Below, piece by piece: positions 7,318 through 15,913 of a stretch of 44,715 bases of DNA; within the stretch, counting starts at the first letter, position 1, and every line of letters begins with the position of its first letter. Below the pieces are notes generated by a model. That model worked only from the letters and a program-made list of their open reading frames with translations, made no database searches and had not been told where the DNA came from. The stretch covers positions 1 to 44,715 of the forward strand of contig CAXEUY010000016.1 in the NCBI GenBank assembly GCA_963999645.1. The letters run 5' to 3'. A program made the position numbers and the translations under genes. This stretch comes from MedAcidi-G1 sp002294285. GTDB lineage: Bacteria > Actinomycetota > Acidimicrobiia > Acidimicrobiales > MedAcidi-G1.

Positions 7318-7748
7318 TTGAAAAAACTATTGAGAACTGGCATGCATTCCTGCGTAGTGATTTAGAGCTTGATGATCTTCTGCATGAGGAATGTGTTTTC
7401 TTGTCCCCCGTTGTTTTCAAACCCCTAAAGGGTCGAGAAATGACAAAGCTTTATTTAAATGCCGCTTATAAAGTTTTTCCAGGTGACGAAGACAATCAAG
7501 AAAATAAAGATTCATCAACAGGTTCTGGATCTTTCAAGTACACAAAATATATTCTCGACGGAAATCATGCAGCTCTCGAATTCGTAACAATTATCGATGG
7601 AGTCGAAATTAACGGTGTTGACATAATTACATGTGACAAAAATAGTCTTATAACTGAGTTCAAAGTGATGATACGTTCCCTAAAAGCAGTTGAAAAAATA
7701 CAGGAACAAATGTCTGCAATGCTTGAAACCATGAACGAATCTTCATAG
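7314..7748 (+). CDS. SnoaL/NTF2-like protein
   Basis: The 144-aa product has the length and pattern of the NTF2-like cone fold: an N-terminal helix with WHAFLRSDLELDDLLHEECVFLSPVVFKPLKG, then an extended sheet ending in FVTIIDGVEINGVDIITCDKN and ITEFKVMIRSL. Proteins of this type act as small-molecule isomerases, hydrolases or ligand binders; the catalytic residues are not fixed across the family, so no reaction can be named. It overlaps the esterase by ATGA and is directly followed by the MFS gene. Confidence 0.8.
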   Translation: MIEKTIENWHAFLRSDLELDDLLHEECVFLSPVVFKPLKGREMTKLYLNAAYKVFPGDEDNQENKDSSTGSGSFKYTKYILDGNHAALEFVTIIDGVEINGVDIITCDKNSLITEFKVMIRSLKAVEKIQEQMSAMLETMNESS

Positions 7749-7751
7749 TTG

Positions 7752-9125
7752 ATGACAAACCAACGGCGAGTAATGGTAGGCGCGAGCCTTTGCGGTTTTG
7801 TGTCCGGTTGGGAAGCAACCACGATGTTTTTCCTATTTCCTGAAATTCGAGATGTTTTAGCATCAGGGGATACCACTGATGCGGCATGGATACTAACCAT
7901 CACAGGAGTTATCAGTTCTTCACTCCTTCTACAGGGTGGTCGTTTAGGTGAAAAATATGGATACCAGTCGCTCTACAAATGGGGAATGCTGTTTTTTGCC
8001 TTCACTAGTCTCTGTTGCGCTCTTTCACCTAACCTATGGGTACTAATCCTCTTCCGGGGTTTAACTGCCGTGTCATTAGCCATTATTTCGCCTTTAGCAG
8101 CCGCAATAATCGTGGCGAAAGCTGACCCTGGTTCAGAAAATATGGCTTTGGCGCGCGTAGGGGTTTTTGTTGGCATGTCTGGGGTAACGGGACCTATCGT
8201 TATAACTCTTCTCATTGATTCTTTCTCATGGAGATTTGGCTATTTTTCACAAATACCTATTGCCATTTTGGCTGCATTTCTTTCCTGGAAAGACGCAGAG
8301 ATACCTGGAAGAAATAAAAGAAGAGAAATTGATTTTGTAGATTCAACACTTGCCGTTTTGGCAGTCGGCTTTCTAGTTTTCTCTTTATCAAAAGCTGATG
8401 AATGGGGTTGGCTTTCTAGAAATTTTCTAGGAACGGTGCTTATCTCGCTTTTTTTGACGCTAATGGTATTACGTCGATCAAAAATTAGCGATGACCCGCA
8501 GATACCTTTGCCACTTTTTAAAAGACGTAAATATAAATTCACTTCTCTTTTGGCTTTCACTATCGCGTCTACTTTTTTCTCCCATTGGTTAGTTCTTTTA
8601 CTTTTCTTAACTGATATTTGGGATTTCGGTTTGATAAAAGCGAGCATCTTACTGACTGTCATGCCTGGAATGGTTACTGCAATTTCGATACCCGCTGGTC
8701 GAATGGCAGACAAGTATGGACACTTCCCTGTGATCTTTTGCGGTGTGTTCATCTACACACTCGGATTTTTACAGTTTTGGATTTTTGCTGATGAGAAAGA
8801 ATCGCTCATTTCTCTTCTGCTAACAGTTTCTTGTGCCGGTTTTGGCATGGGCACTATTTGGCAGTTGCTGTCTGTTTCAGCGTCTCAAAATGTTCAACCG
8901 GATCGTATAGGTTCTGCTTTGGCCTTTGTCAATTCGATTCAACGTGTCGGATCTGCTTTTGGAATCGCCTTAGCTGCCACTCTTACTTTCAGTGGTACAG
9001 ACCAGCCAACCGCTGCCCTGTACCAAAGAGGTGTGGGATTTATAGTGATAACTTCACTCGTCAGTCTTCTATTAACTTTTGGTCTAATTGACAAGAGTAA
9101 GAATTCTGTTCAAACATCTACTTGA
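7752..9125 (+). CDS. MFS transporter, DHA2-like
   Basis: The product (about 457 aa) is an integral inner-membrane transporter with about 12-14 hydrophobic helices. The loop after helix 2 (GGRLGEKYGYQSLYKWG) is the MFS motif A variant, and PAGRMADKYGHFPVIF repeats it in the second half. The length suits the 14-helix drug:H+ antiporter-2 group. An in-frame TTG at 7749 follows the upstream stop directly; I use ATG 7752. It is the last gene of the operon and converges with the acyltransferase gene, overlapping it by 8 nt. The substrate is unknown; efflux is the usual role. Confidence 0.88.
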   Translation: MTNQRRVMVGASLCGFVSGWEATTMFFLFPEIRDVLASGDTTDAAWILTITGVISSSLLLQGGRLGEKYGYQSLYKWGMLFFAFTSLCCALSPNLWVLILFRGLTAVSLAIISPLAAAIIVAKADPGSENMALARVGVFVGMSGVTGPIVITLLIDSFSWRFGYFSQIPIAILAAFLSWKDAEIPGRNKRREIDFVDSTLAVLAVGFLVFSLSKADEWGWLSRNFLGTVLISLFLTLMVLRRSKISDDPQIPLPLFKRRKYKFTSLLAFTIASTFFSHWLVLLLFLTDIWDFGLIKASILLTVMPGMVTAISIPAGRMADKYGHFPVIFCGVFIYTLGFLQFWIFADEKESLISLLLTVSCAGFGMGTIWQLLSVSASQNVQPDRIGSALAFVNSIQRVGSAFGIALAATLTFSGTDQPTAALYQRGVGFIVITSLVSLLLTFGLIDKSKNSVQTST

Positions 9126-9774
9126 ATGTCGGACCTTCATTCTTTACGCGCTCCCAAGAGTTGCCGTCATATTGACGTACCACTCTCGCTGGACTTCCAA
9201 CTGCAACTGAATGAGAGGGTATTTCACCGGTCACTACAGAATTTGCACCGATAACTACATGCTCTCCTATTTTTGAACCAGGAAGAATTATTGCTCCAGA
9301 TCCAATCCAGCTGCCTTTGCCTATTTCCACAGCCTGTTCATTAGGCAACTGTTTACCGATTGGGATGTCAAGTTCTTTATAACCATGGTTCTGGTCTGTT
9401 ATGTAAACGTTCATTCCGGTGAAAACGTCACTACCTATTTCTATGGCCAAGTGTCCAATTATCGACGTGCCTCTTCCTATCAGGCAACGGTCTCCGATTC
9501 GCACGACAGGATTCGTCACCATTTCCTGCCCTGGACCCATTCCAGCTGAAAGGGTTACATGTGCCGCGATTAGGACATCTTTTCCTATCCATATCCACTT
9601 TTCTCCGAAACCTGATCCGGTTGGCCAAGAAATGCTTGAACCTTGTCCGAATTTTCCGAATCTTTTAGCCCTAATATCTTTCGGTCCAATTACCGCCATG
9701 CGGGTGAACAGTTCTGAGGTCGTCCTTACAATCCCGCCAATTAAAGGTCTGACAAAACCGTAAAAAGAACTCAT
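9118..9774 (-). CDS. Hexapeptide-repeat (left-handed beta-helix) acyltransferase
   Basis: The 218-aa product shows the repeated [LIV]-G-x4 pattern: IGKDVLIAAHV, VRIGDRCLIGRG, IEIGSDVFTGMN, VEIGKGSWIGSGAIILPGSKIGEHVVIGANSVVTGEIP. The closing segment VAVGSPARVVR is typical of CoA-dependent sugar O-acetyltransferases. ITDQNHGY contains the His normally used as general base. It is therefore probably a cytosolic acetyl- or acyltransferase for a sugar or nucleotide-sugar. It heads downstream in a minus-strand operon with the zinc-ribbon and methyltransferase genes (19- and 17-bp gaps). Its 3' end overlaps the convergent MFS gene. Confidence 0.85.
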   Translation of the reverse strand: MSSFYGFVRPLIGGIVRTTSELFTRMAVIGPKDIRAKRFGKFGQGSSISWPTGSGFGEKWIWIGKDVLIAAHVTLSAGMGPGQEMVTNPVVRIGDRCLIGRGTSIIGHLAIEIGSDVFTGMNVYITDQNHGYKELDIPIGKQLPNEQAVEIGKGSWIGSGAIILPGSKIGEHVVIGANSVVTGEIPSHSVAVGSPARVVRQYDGNSWERVKNEGPTFK

Positions 9775-9793
9775 CCAATGACCCTACTTTGAA

Positions 9794-10126
9794 CTATTCA
9801 ACGTCATACGGTAGTTCAATCGGTGGTAGCGGAGTGTTCGATTGATTCCATGCAGCCACTTCTTCCTTGTCACAAGCAGGACATAGGTAAACAACACTAA
9901 GAGACTGTATTGAAAGTTGCGTTCCACGAGATTTATCTACTATTGAACGTACCGCCACTCGCAAATCTCTTGTTCCACACTTAGAACATTGTGGTTTGAG
10001 ATCCCTCTCCCATTCAACTCCACACTCGCCACAAGTTACAGTTATTGACTCTTTTCTATCTGTTTCTTTTGAATCACCCGAAAGATTTTCTTCCTCACCG
10101 CAATTAGGACAGGATGTATCGTTCAT
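9794..10126 (-). CDS. Zinc-ribbon protein of unknown function
   Basis: The 110-aa soluble protein has four knuckles: CPNC (6-9), CGEC, CSKC and CPAC. These would form two zinc ribbons separated by an acidic linker and a Ser-rich beta segment. The C-terminal tail ends TPLPPIELPYDVE. I do not recognise a named family. Double zinc ribbons of this kind often bind nucleic acid or serve as structural subunits. It lies between the methyltransferase and acyltransferase genes with short gaps, so it is probably cotranscribed. Confidence 0.75.
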   Translation of the reverse strand: MNDTSCPNCGEEENLSGDSKETDRKESITVTCGECGVEWERDLKPQCSKCGTRDLRVAVRSIVDKSRGTQLSIQSLSVVYLCPACDKEEVAAWNQSNTPLPPIELPYDVE

Positions 10127-10143
10127 GAGGTGAATTGTAAAAT

Positions 10144-10761
10144 CTATATTTTCTTCAGAACTGTAACCCAGCCACCTATACCAGCTTCTGGAAGGTGATC
10201 ACCATACTCTTGAAAAAGAACCTCTATTGCACCATCCTCGGCAAGCTCATTGATTTTTTCACCGACAGAATCACCTTCCCAGTAATGCTCATTTAAACCA
10301 ATAACTAGCAAGCCTTGATGTTTCAAAATTCTCAACATCTCACGTAGGGCTTCAGTTCTTACATGAGCAAATGCTAGAACTCCAACAGCTGAAATAGAAT
10401 CATAAATTTCTGCTTCGACTCCCAGAGATTCGTTTATATCCGCCAGAAACAGTTTTTGATAAACATCTGTCTTTTTAGCTTTTTCGAGCATCGCTGGGGA
10501 AAAATCACATCCATCGATGTTTTTGAATCCGTAATCTTTAAGCGCTATTCCTGATAGTCCACTTCCACAACCAATGTCTAATATTTTGATTGCTTCTGTT
10601 GGAGAATAGCTGGCTAATGCGGCAGCACACCGTTCAGGCTGGGCATATTTGTTTGCAGTGATTTCTTCATCATAGGTTTCAGCCCAAGCCTCGTAATGAG
10701 CAAAAGTTTCCTCATTGCTTTCAAGTTTGTAAGTTTGACTTAAAAATTTCTCTTCAGGCAT
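10144..10761 (-). CDS. Class I SAM-dependent methyltransferase
   Basis: The product (about 205 aa) has motif I as ILDIGCGSGLSGIALKDYGF with the acidic residue in DGCDFSPAMLEKA. Motif II is YDSISAVGVLAFAHV, and LREMLRILKHQGLLVIGLNEHYW follows. The N-terminal HYEAWAETYDEEI is typical of the Methyltransf_11/12 group near Williams-Beuren-type proteins. I choose ATG 10761 because AGGTGG lies 5-6 nt upstream; a GTG at 10770 is also in frame. It begins the minus-strand operon and faces the cold-shock gene across a 155-bp divergent region carrying a perfect dyad. Confidence 0.82.
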   Translation of the reverse strand: MPEEKFLSQTYKLESNEETFAHYEAWAETYDEEITANKYAQPERCAAALASYSPTEAIKILDIGCGSGLSGIALKDYGFKNIDGCDFSPAMLEKAKKTDVYQKLFLADINESLGVEAEIYDSISAVGVLAFAHVRTEALREMLRILKHQGLLVIGLNEHYWEGDSVGEKINELAEDGAIEVLFQEYGDHLPEAGIGGWVTVLKKI

Positions 10762-10777
10762 TTCCCCCACCTACACC

Positions 10778-10803
10778 ATTAACACTATCTGAATAGTGTT
10801 AAT
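10778..10803. promoter_or_regulatory. Perfect 11-bp inverted repeat, candidate operator
   Basis: The arms ATTAACACTAT (10778-10788) and ATAGTGTTAAT (10793-10803) are exact complements around CTGA. The dyad sits 17 bp upstream of the methyltransferase start and 113 bp upstream of the cold-shock gene. It has no T-tract and lies at a 5' end, so it is more like a repressor site than a terminator. Confidence 0.5.
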
Positions 10804-10916
10804 TAAAAGCTATTAATCAGAATGATTTAAGACTTTTACCGAAATTCCTTATTCTCTCGTACACTAATAACATCGTGTCATTAGACATGAGTTAATAAAT
10901 GTAAGGAAATAAAAGT

Positions 10917-11117
10917 ATGCCTACAGGCACTGTGAAATTTTTTCTCAACGAAAAAGGATTCGGCTTCATTTCTGTTGATGAGGGAGAGGACATTTTTGTT
11001 CACTACTCAAACATTGAAGGTGATGGATACAAAACTCTTGATGAGGGTCAAACCGTTGAGTTTGAAATCGGTGAAGGTAAAAAAGGCCCTGAAGCCTTAA
11101 ACGTAAATAAAATCTGA
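10917..11117 (+). CDS. Cold-shock domain protein (CspA family)
   Basis: The 66-aa product is a single OB-fold that binds single-stranded RNA or DNA and acts as an RNA chaperone. RNP1 is KGFGFISV and RNP2 is DIFVHYS, and the opening TGTVKFF is diagnostic. The usual NxxKGYG Trp is replaced in FFLNEKGFGF, a mild variant. RBS AAGGAAA is 7 nt before ATG. A promoter may lie near TACACT (10860-10865), giving a leader of roughly 45 nt, but this is weak. It is monocistronic. Confidence 0.95.
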   Translation: MPTGTVKFFLNEKGFGFISVDEGEDIFVHYSNIEGDGYKTLDEGQTVEFEIGEGKKGPEALNVNKI

Positions 11118-11282
11118 GTTAACTCTTAATTTCGTTCCCTTAACCAATACAAAATCTCTGTCTTGACAAGTTCAGTTTGTTACTTGAATAAGAGCACGCC
11201 CAAAATCAGACACGGAAACTATTTTGAGTTTGGCAAGAAATAACTCATTTCTTAAATCGATTAGGAGTGTGATTTTTCATAA

Positions 11283-11441
11283 CTAATCATCATCTTGCTC
11301 CATGACCACATCCCAACGGTCCAAACACTCTATGCACCTGTATGCCACTACATCACCAGGCTCTACTTCACTTTCTGGATTGATCAACAGTTTGCAGTTC
11401 CCCCCACAATCAACACACACAATGTTTTCCGGGGCTTTCAT
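11283..11441 (-). CDS. 52-aa zinc-ribbon protein
   Basis: A short open frame encodes MKAPENIVCVDCGGNCKLL at the N-terminus, continues through an acidic middle (ESEVEPGDVVAYRC) and ends in EQDDD. Cys9-x2-Cys12 and Cys36-x2-Cys39 form one zinc ribbon, with an extra Cys16. The codons, the paired CxxC motifs and the acidic tail argue for a real gene even though it is short. The longer plus-strand frame at 11295-11480 is its shadow. Similar small ribbon proteins are common in actinobacteria; their function is unknown to me. There is no clear RBS, and GAAGGT lies very close to the ATG. Confidence 0.75.
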   Translation of the reverse strand: MKAPENIVCVDCGGNCKLLINPESEVEPGDVVAYRCIECLDRWDVVMEQDDD

Positions 11442-11523
11442 ACCTTCACATTACTTGTTACCACTGTCATAGTTGTATAAGTTTTTTGGCTACTGTCTAT
11501 TTGATAGCCATTGGAGGAAAAAT

Positions 11524-12354
11524 TTGATTGCATCAATTCTCCATCCGGGAGAAATGGGTATTTCGGTTGCTGCAGCTGCAGTTCAATCGGGTCACAGTGT
11601 TTTGTGGGTTTCAGATGGCAGATCTGATAAAACTAAAAAACGGGCAGAGTCACTCAAACTCAAAGATGTTGAAAAACTTTCTGAACTTGCTGAAAGCGAC
11701 GTAATTTTTTCAATCTGCCCCCCTCAGGTGGCCATAGAAACAGCGACCAGTGTGAGCGCAACTGATTTTAAAGGCCTGTATGTAGATGCAAATGCTGGAT
11801 CCCCTGAAACAAAAAAATTGATTTCTGAAATTTTGAATAAAAATAATATAGATTTCGTAGACGCTGGGATTGTTGGTCCGCCTGCTAATTTTGAAGGGTC
11901 TACGCGTATGTACGTTTCGGGCGAAAGGTCTGAAGAGGTTGAAGATTTTTTTTCAAACGGACTTCTGGATGTTCGCTCAATCGGAAGTGAAATAGGTAAA
12001 GCAGCGTCTTTAAAAATAGCTTACGGAGCTTGGACCAAAGGTTCTAGTGCTTTAATTCTTGCTGTCAGAGCGATGGCAAAAAGTAGTGGTGTGGAAAAAG
12101 AACTCATAGAGGAATGGAAATTGTCCCAACCCAGTGCTGAATCGTTGACCTTGTTATCAGCATCTCTTAATTCACCTAAAGCATGGAGATTTGTCTCAGA
12201 AATGCAAGAAATCTCTAAAACTTTTGAAGCTGAAAATATTCCTAGCGCCTTCTGGGAGGCCGCTGCTGAAATCTATGCACGTTTGAGCGAATTTAAAGAT
12301 TTTTCGGAAGACCAGTTAGATATAGATACAGTTCTTGAGAAACTTATTGAGTGA
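11524..12354 (+). CDS. NAD(P)-dependent dehydrogenase, 6-phosphogluconate/hydroxyisobutyrate-like (DUF1932 type)
   Basis: The 276-aa product has an N-terminal Rossmann domain (IASILHPGEMGISVAAAAVQ) lacking the classical GxGxxG first Gly but keeping G-x-M-G. Further motifs are SDVIFSICPP and VDANAGSPETKK. The second, helical domain starts about residue 165 (GSEIGKAASLKIAYGAWTKG), where the Lys matches the catalytic Lys of beta-hydroxyacid dehydrogenases, and it ends in a DUF1932-like bundle. The start is TTG 11524, because GGAGG at 11513-11517 is 6 nt upstream; the ATG at 11473 lacks this. The substrate is unknown. Confidence 0.85.
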   Translation: MIASILHPGEMGISVAAAAVQSGHSVLWVSDGRSDKTKKRAESLKLKDVEKLSELAESDVIFSICPPQVAIETATSVSATDFKGLYVDANAGSPETKKLISEILNKNNIDFVDAGIVGPPANFEGSTRMYVSGERSEEVEDFFSNGLLDVRSIGSEIGKAASLKIAYGAWTKGSSALILAVRAMAKSSGVEKELIEEWKLSQPSAESLTLLSASLNSPKAWRFVSEMQEISKTFEAENIPSAFWEAAAEIYARLSEFKDFSEDQLDIDTVLEKLIE

Positions 12355-12444
12355 ATTAAGATATTTAACGGCTTTGAAATTAGACTTCGCTAGTCACGGT
12401 TTTCTAAAACTGCGTCACTCGTCCCCTGACCGAAGATTATTTTT

Positions 12445-13587
12445 ATGACAGAAATATGCGGAAATTACGATCCGGCTTTTGCACAAGTTGTAGACGCTTT
12501 TGAAAAAAACTTTGAAGAAGGGGATTTGGGTGCTTGCTGTGCGGTTTTTGTAGATGGTCAAGTTGTTGTCGACATCTGGGGTGGCATTGCCGACTTTGAA
12601 AAAAATACCCTGTGGGAAAAGGACACCATTGTAAATGTCTGGTCCACTACAAAAACAATGGCTGCAATTTGCACTTTAATGCTTTATGACCGCGGTTTAA
12701 TTGACCTCGAGTCCCCTGTTTATAAATATTGGGATATCTTCGCTCAAAATGGCAAAGAGAATGTGTTAATTTCTCATCTACTTTCTCATTCTGCTGGATT
12801 ACCCGGTTTTGATTCCCCTATTACTGAAGATCAACTTTTTGATTGGGATTACACTTGCAATCGACTTGCTTCTCAAGCAACTTGGTGGGACCCGGGTAGC
12901 GTTTCGGGCTATCATCCGATGACTCAAGGTTGGCTACTTGGAGAAGTTGTAAGGCGAGTAGATGGCAGAACTTTGGGCAATTTCTTTAGAGAGGAAGTTG
13001 CCGAGAAGATCGGCGCAGATTTTCATATCGGCCTGAGTGAGAAACATTTCGATCGAGTTGCTCTTTTAGACACTTCCGCTGTTGACGGGCCCGTGGTGCT
13101 AACAGATGAGACTCCCCATCATTTCGTTGAACGTGTTGAACAACATGGCAGGTTAGGTGCGAAAATAGCCAACTCTGACCGTTGGAGGAAGTCTGAGTTC
13201 CCAGCCGCAAATGGACATGGGAATGCAAGATCAGTTGCATTCATTCATAATTTGATCGCTTGTAATGGAGCTTCTGATGAATTTGAACTTCTTTCTCCTG
13301 ACACCGTGAAGAGAATTTTTGAAATCCAAACTGACGACACCGATCTAATTCTTGGTGTTCCCATTCGGCATGGAATGGGATTTGGTTTAAGAAGTGACTT
13401 GATGCCTATCAGTCCAAATGAAAATGCATGTTTTTGGGGTGGATGGGGAGGTTCTCTCGCAGTGATCGATGTAGATGCAAGAATGTCTTTTGCGTATGTG
13501 ATGAATCGTATGGCTCCAAGTCTCCAACACGATATGAGAGCAGGCCGCACTCTTATGGCAACCCATGCTGCGCTAGCTTCTAGCTAA
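12445..13587 (+). CDS. Serine hydrolase, class C beta-lactamase-like esterase
   Basis: The 380-aa product has the penicillin-binding/beta-lactamase fold without a signal peptide, so it is probably a cytosolic esterase of the EstB type. The nucleophile motif STTK is near residue 69, followed by LLSHSAGLPG. The tyrosine of the second motif is in SGYHPMTQGWLLGE, and the third motif region is in WGGWGGSLAVID. It precedes the MFS gene by 11 bp and is the first gene of a four-gene plus-strand operon ending at 16976. The substrate is unknown; small esters or lactones are typical. Confidence 0.88.
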   Translation: MTEICGNYDPAFAQVVDAFEKNFEEGDLGACCAVFVDGQVVVDIWGGIADFEKNTLWEKDTIVNVWSTTKTMAAICTLMLYDRGLIDLESPVYKYWDIFAQNGKENVLISHLLSHSAGLPGFDSPITEDQLFDWDYTCNRLASQATWWDPGSVSGYHPMTQGWLLGEVVRRVDGRTLGNFFREEVAEKIGADFHIGLSEKHFDRVALLDTSAVDGPVVLTDETPHHFVERVEQHGRLGAKIANSDRWRKSEFPAANGHGNARSVAFIHNLIACNGASDEFELLSPDTVKRIFEIQTDDTDLILGVPIRHGMGFGLRSDLMPISPNENACFWGGWGGSLAVIDVDARMSFAYVMNRMAPSLQHDMRAGRTLMATHAALASS

Positions 13588-13598
13588 TTAACGTACTG

Positions 13599-14834
13599 AT
13601 GGAACAGTCGCAAAGTCCGAAAATACCTTTCGGTATCTATGCATTAATGGTTTCTGCATTCTTTGCCTCTATGTCGCAAATTGGCCAAATCACAATCATT
13701 GGCAAACAGGTTTGGGACATGACAGGGAACGAACTTGATTTGGGCCTAATAGGCGTAGCCGAATTTTTACCAGTTGCTTTGTTGGCGCCAATAACCGGTT
13801 CAATAGCTGATCGATTTGACAGAAGGCGTGTGCTTGCAATTGCCCTTTTCGGTGAGGTAGCGGTCTCAGTTCTTCTATTCCTATACATCCGGACTGACCC
13901 AACTTCCTTGAAACCAATTTTTGCTTTGATTCTTCTATTCAGTGTCTTTAGGTCTTTCGCAATGCCAGCTAATCGTGCACTTCCAATTGATTTGGCTCCA
14001 TCTGGAACCATAGAACGAGTTGTAGCGTTGAAAGCCGTATCTTTCATGGCTGGAACTGTTGCTGGACCGATTATTTTTAGTTTTGTTTTTGTAGCCGATA
14101 TAGCTCTCCCCTATTTAACCGCAGCAATAGGAATTACTATCGGAATAACACTCCTGTCTTTGGTCCCTAAACCTCAAGTCATGCAATATAAGCCAACTGG
14201 AACTAGCCAAGTTATAAAAGATGCTTTTGAAGGTTTGCGTTTCATCAGAAGAACACCGATCCTTTTTGGTGCAATCAGTCTTGACCTTTTTGCCGTGCTT
14301 TTCGGAGGGGTGATTGCCTTGTTACCTGCTATCGCCGAAGAACGTTTAGGAGTTGGAGCGGTGGGTCTCGGATGGTTGCGTGCATCAGTTGGGATTGGTG
14401 CGGGGATAACAATGCTATCCCTTTCCTTCAAACCGTTGAAACGAAACGTGGGTAGACGACTCATCCATATGGTTGGAATTTTTGGTTTGGCAACTATAGC
14501 GCTCGCTATGACTCAAAGTTTCGCTGTTGCCTTCATTCTTTTATTCATTGCAGCGTCAGCTGATGCTGTCTCAATGTTTATTCGCGCCAGTCTTGTTCCT
14601 CTCGCCACACCAGAACAAATGAGGGGTCGTGTCCTTGCCGTCGAAAGTGTTTTCATAGGCGCTTCAAACGAACTAGGAGCTGCGGAATCTGGTGTTGCGG
14701 CGGCATTATTAGGTTTGGTGGGAGCGATACTTTTTGGAGGTGTGGGAACTCTTCTAGTTGTCATATTGTGGTGGCGGCTTTTCCCTGCGCTTCGTTCTGT
14801 AGATAGATTTGAGGATGTAAGAGCATCTCAATAA
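13599..14834 (+). CDS. MFS transporter (EntS/MFS_3-like)
   Basis: The 411-aa inner-membrane protein has about 12 helices. Motif A appears as GSIADRFDRRRVLAIA after helix 2, and RASLVPLATPEQMRGRVLAVESVFIGASNELGAAESG is the segment characteristic of MFS_3 exporters such as EntS. The likely role is export of a small molecule. It lies between the serine hydrolase (11-bp gap) and the selenoprotein (20-bp gap). Confidence 0.88.
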   Translation: MEQSQSPKIPFGIYALMVSAFFASMSQIGQITIIGKQVWDMTGNELDLGLIGVAEFLPVALLAPITGSIADRFDRRRVLAIALFGEVAVSVLLFLYIRTDPTSLKPIFALILLFSVFRSFAMPANRALPIDLAPSGTIERVVALKAVSFMAGTVAGPIIFSFVFVADIALPYLTAAIGITIGITLLSLVPKPQVMQYKPTGTSQVIKDAFEGLRFIRRTPILFGAISLDLFAVLFGGVIALLPAIAEERLGVGAVGLGWLRASVGIGAGITMLSLSFKPLKRNVGRRLIHMVGIFGLATIALAMTQSFAVAFILLFIAASADAVSMFIRASLVPLATPEQMRGRVLAVESVFIGASNELGAAESGVAAALLGLVGAILFGGVGTLLVVILWWRLFPALRSVDRFEDVRASQ

Positions 14835-14854
14835 ATACCCAGCAGAGAGGAAAA

Positions 14855-15913
14855 ATGAACCAATTAGATAAAAAGAATTTGACCATTCTGTCAGATGACG
14901 CTTCGGAAATTGAAGTTTTATGGAAGGACGGCAAACCTCTTATCAACCAAGATGACATTAAGAGAATTTTAGGTTGGGAACTTAAAGCTGAAGGACTCTG
15001 CAAAGACAATGTGTGTGTTCCTTTTTCGGTGTCAGACGATCATGTGGGATCAGAATTTTTCGACCTTTTACAACTCGCAGAAACGCTTGGCTTTTCGACT
15101 GTTTTAGATTACGAATCCAACTTTCTTGCGATTGACACTTTTTCTGCTCTTAGAGCTTCAGCTCTCTCAGATAAAAAAGCCCCAGATATAAAACTTCCTG
15201 ACATTGATGGAAATGTGCGCTTCCTTTCTGAGTGGAGTGATAAGAAAAAGTTGCTTGTGGCTTTTTCTAGTTGGTGAGGATGTGCTTTTGATCTGCCAGG
15301 TTGGCAGATACTGTTCGAAGATTTAAAAGACGAAAATTTCGTTGTGATAGCAGTTGCTATAGACGAAAACGTTGAGGCCGTTAGAGAACTAGCAAAAGAA
15401 GCCACTTATCCTGTTCTTATTGATGCTGATCATCTTTTCAGTGACCTCTATGCGGTGAGCAATGTTCCAACTGTTATTTGGGTTGATGAGAATGACAAAA
15501 TTGTACGACCAAATGCAGGTGAATTCGGCACTGATACTTTCTCTGAACTGACTGGTATTTCATGTGTCGATCATATGGATCAGGTGAAAGCATGGGTTAG
15601 AGATAATGAACTACCTGAAGATGCCAACTATGTGGTAGATGACTTCAATGTAGATGAAATTAAAGCTCGTCTTCATTTTCGGATTGCTGTGAACACATTA
15701 AGAAAAGGATTAAATGAAGTTTCTGATCGCCACTTCGATAGGGCCGAAGAGTTAGCTCCGTTGGATTTCACGATCGCAAGAGCGGCCATGCCTCTTCGTG
15801 GCGGCAATCCTTTTGGGGAAGAGTTTTTTGATCTTTATGAAAGGTATCAAAGTGCCGGATCCCCTTACCATGGTATTTCACGCAAAACAGCAAGATTGGG
15901 GAAAAATGATTAG
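14855..15913 (+). CDS. Thioredoxin-fold (ResA/AhpC-like) selenoprotein with in-frame UGA at Sec141
   Basis: Two open segments, 14855-15277 and 15278-15913, lie in the same frame and are separated only by TGA at 15275-15277. Read through, they give a 352-aa protein whose redox site is LLVAFSSW-U-GCAFDLPGW. The segment is then followed by the thioredoxin-fold core (VVIAVAIDENVEAVRELAKE, YPVLIDADH, NVPTVIWVDEND). The cis-Pro is in NVPT. Residues 1-115 and the C-terminal helical part from about 245 are extensions. A perfect hairpin begins 13 nt after UGA. The motif fits a (seleno)protein family I recall as ResA-like WAxxUGC. RBS GAGAGGAAAA precedes ATG. Without Sec insertion only a 140-aa stub would form. 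Confidence 0.88.
15275..15277 (+). other. UGA recoded as selenocysteine
   Basis: TGA is in frame between TGG (Trp140) and GGA TGT (Gly142, Cys143). It falls exactly at the redox position of a thioredoxin-like fold, next to a Cys. No other disruption exists in the gene. Confidence 0.85.
15291..15309 (+). promoter_or_regulatory. Bacterial SECIS-like stem-loop
   Basis: The arms ATCTGCCA (15291-15298) and TGGCAGAT (15302-15309) are perfect 8-bp complements around GGT. The stem starts 13 nt after the UGA, and the loop opens with G at 22 nt. This agrees with the bacterial SECIS consensus as I remember it: a small apical loop with G in the first two bases, 16-37 nt from UGA. It would bind SelB. Confidence 0.82.

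Noticed and set aside
11235..11253. AAGAAAT/ATTTCTT hairpin as terminator of the 52-aa gene
   Set aside because: The stem is AT-only and has no T-tract on the minus strand, so it is too weak to call.
11295..11480. 61-aa plus-strand frame
   Set aside because: It is the antisense of the 52-aa zinc-ribbon gene, with no RBS or recognisable protein features.
14855..15277. Truncated 140-aa gene or pseudogene
   Set aside because: The downstream segment continues in the same frame, the TGA sits at the redox site and a SECIS-like hairpin follows. Recoding explains this better than mutation.
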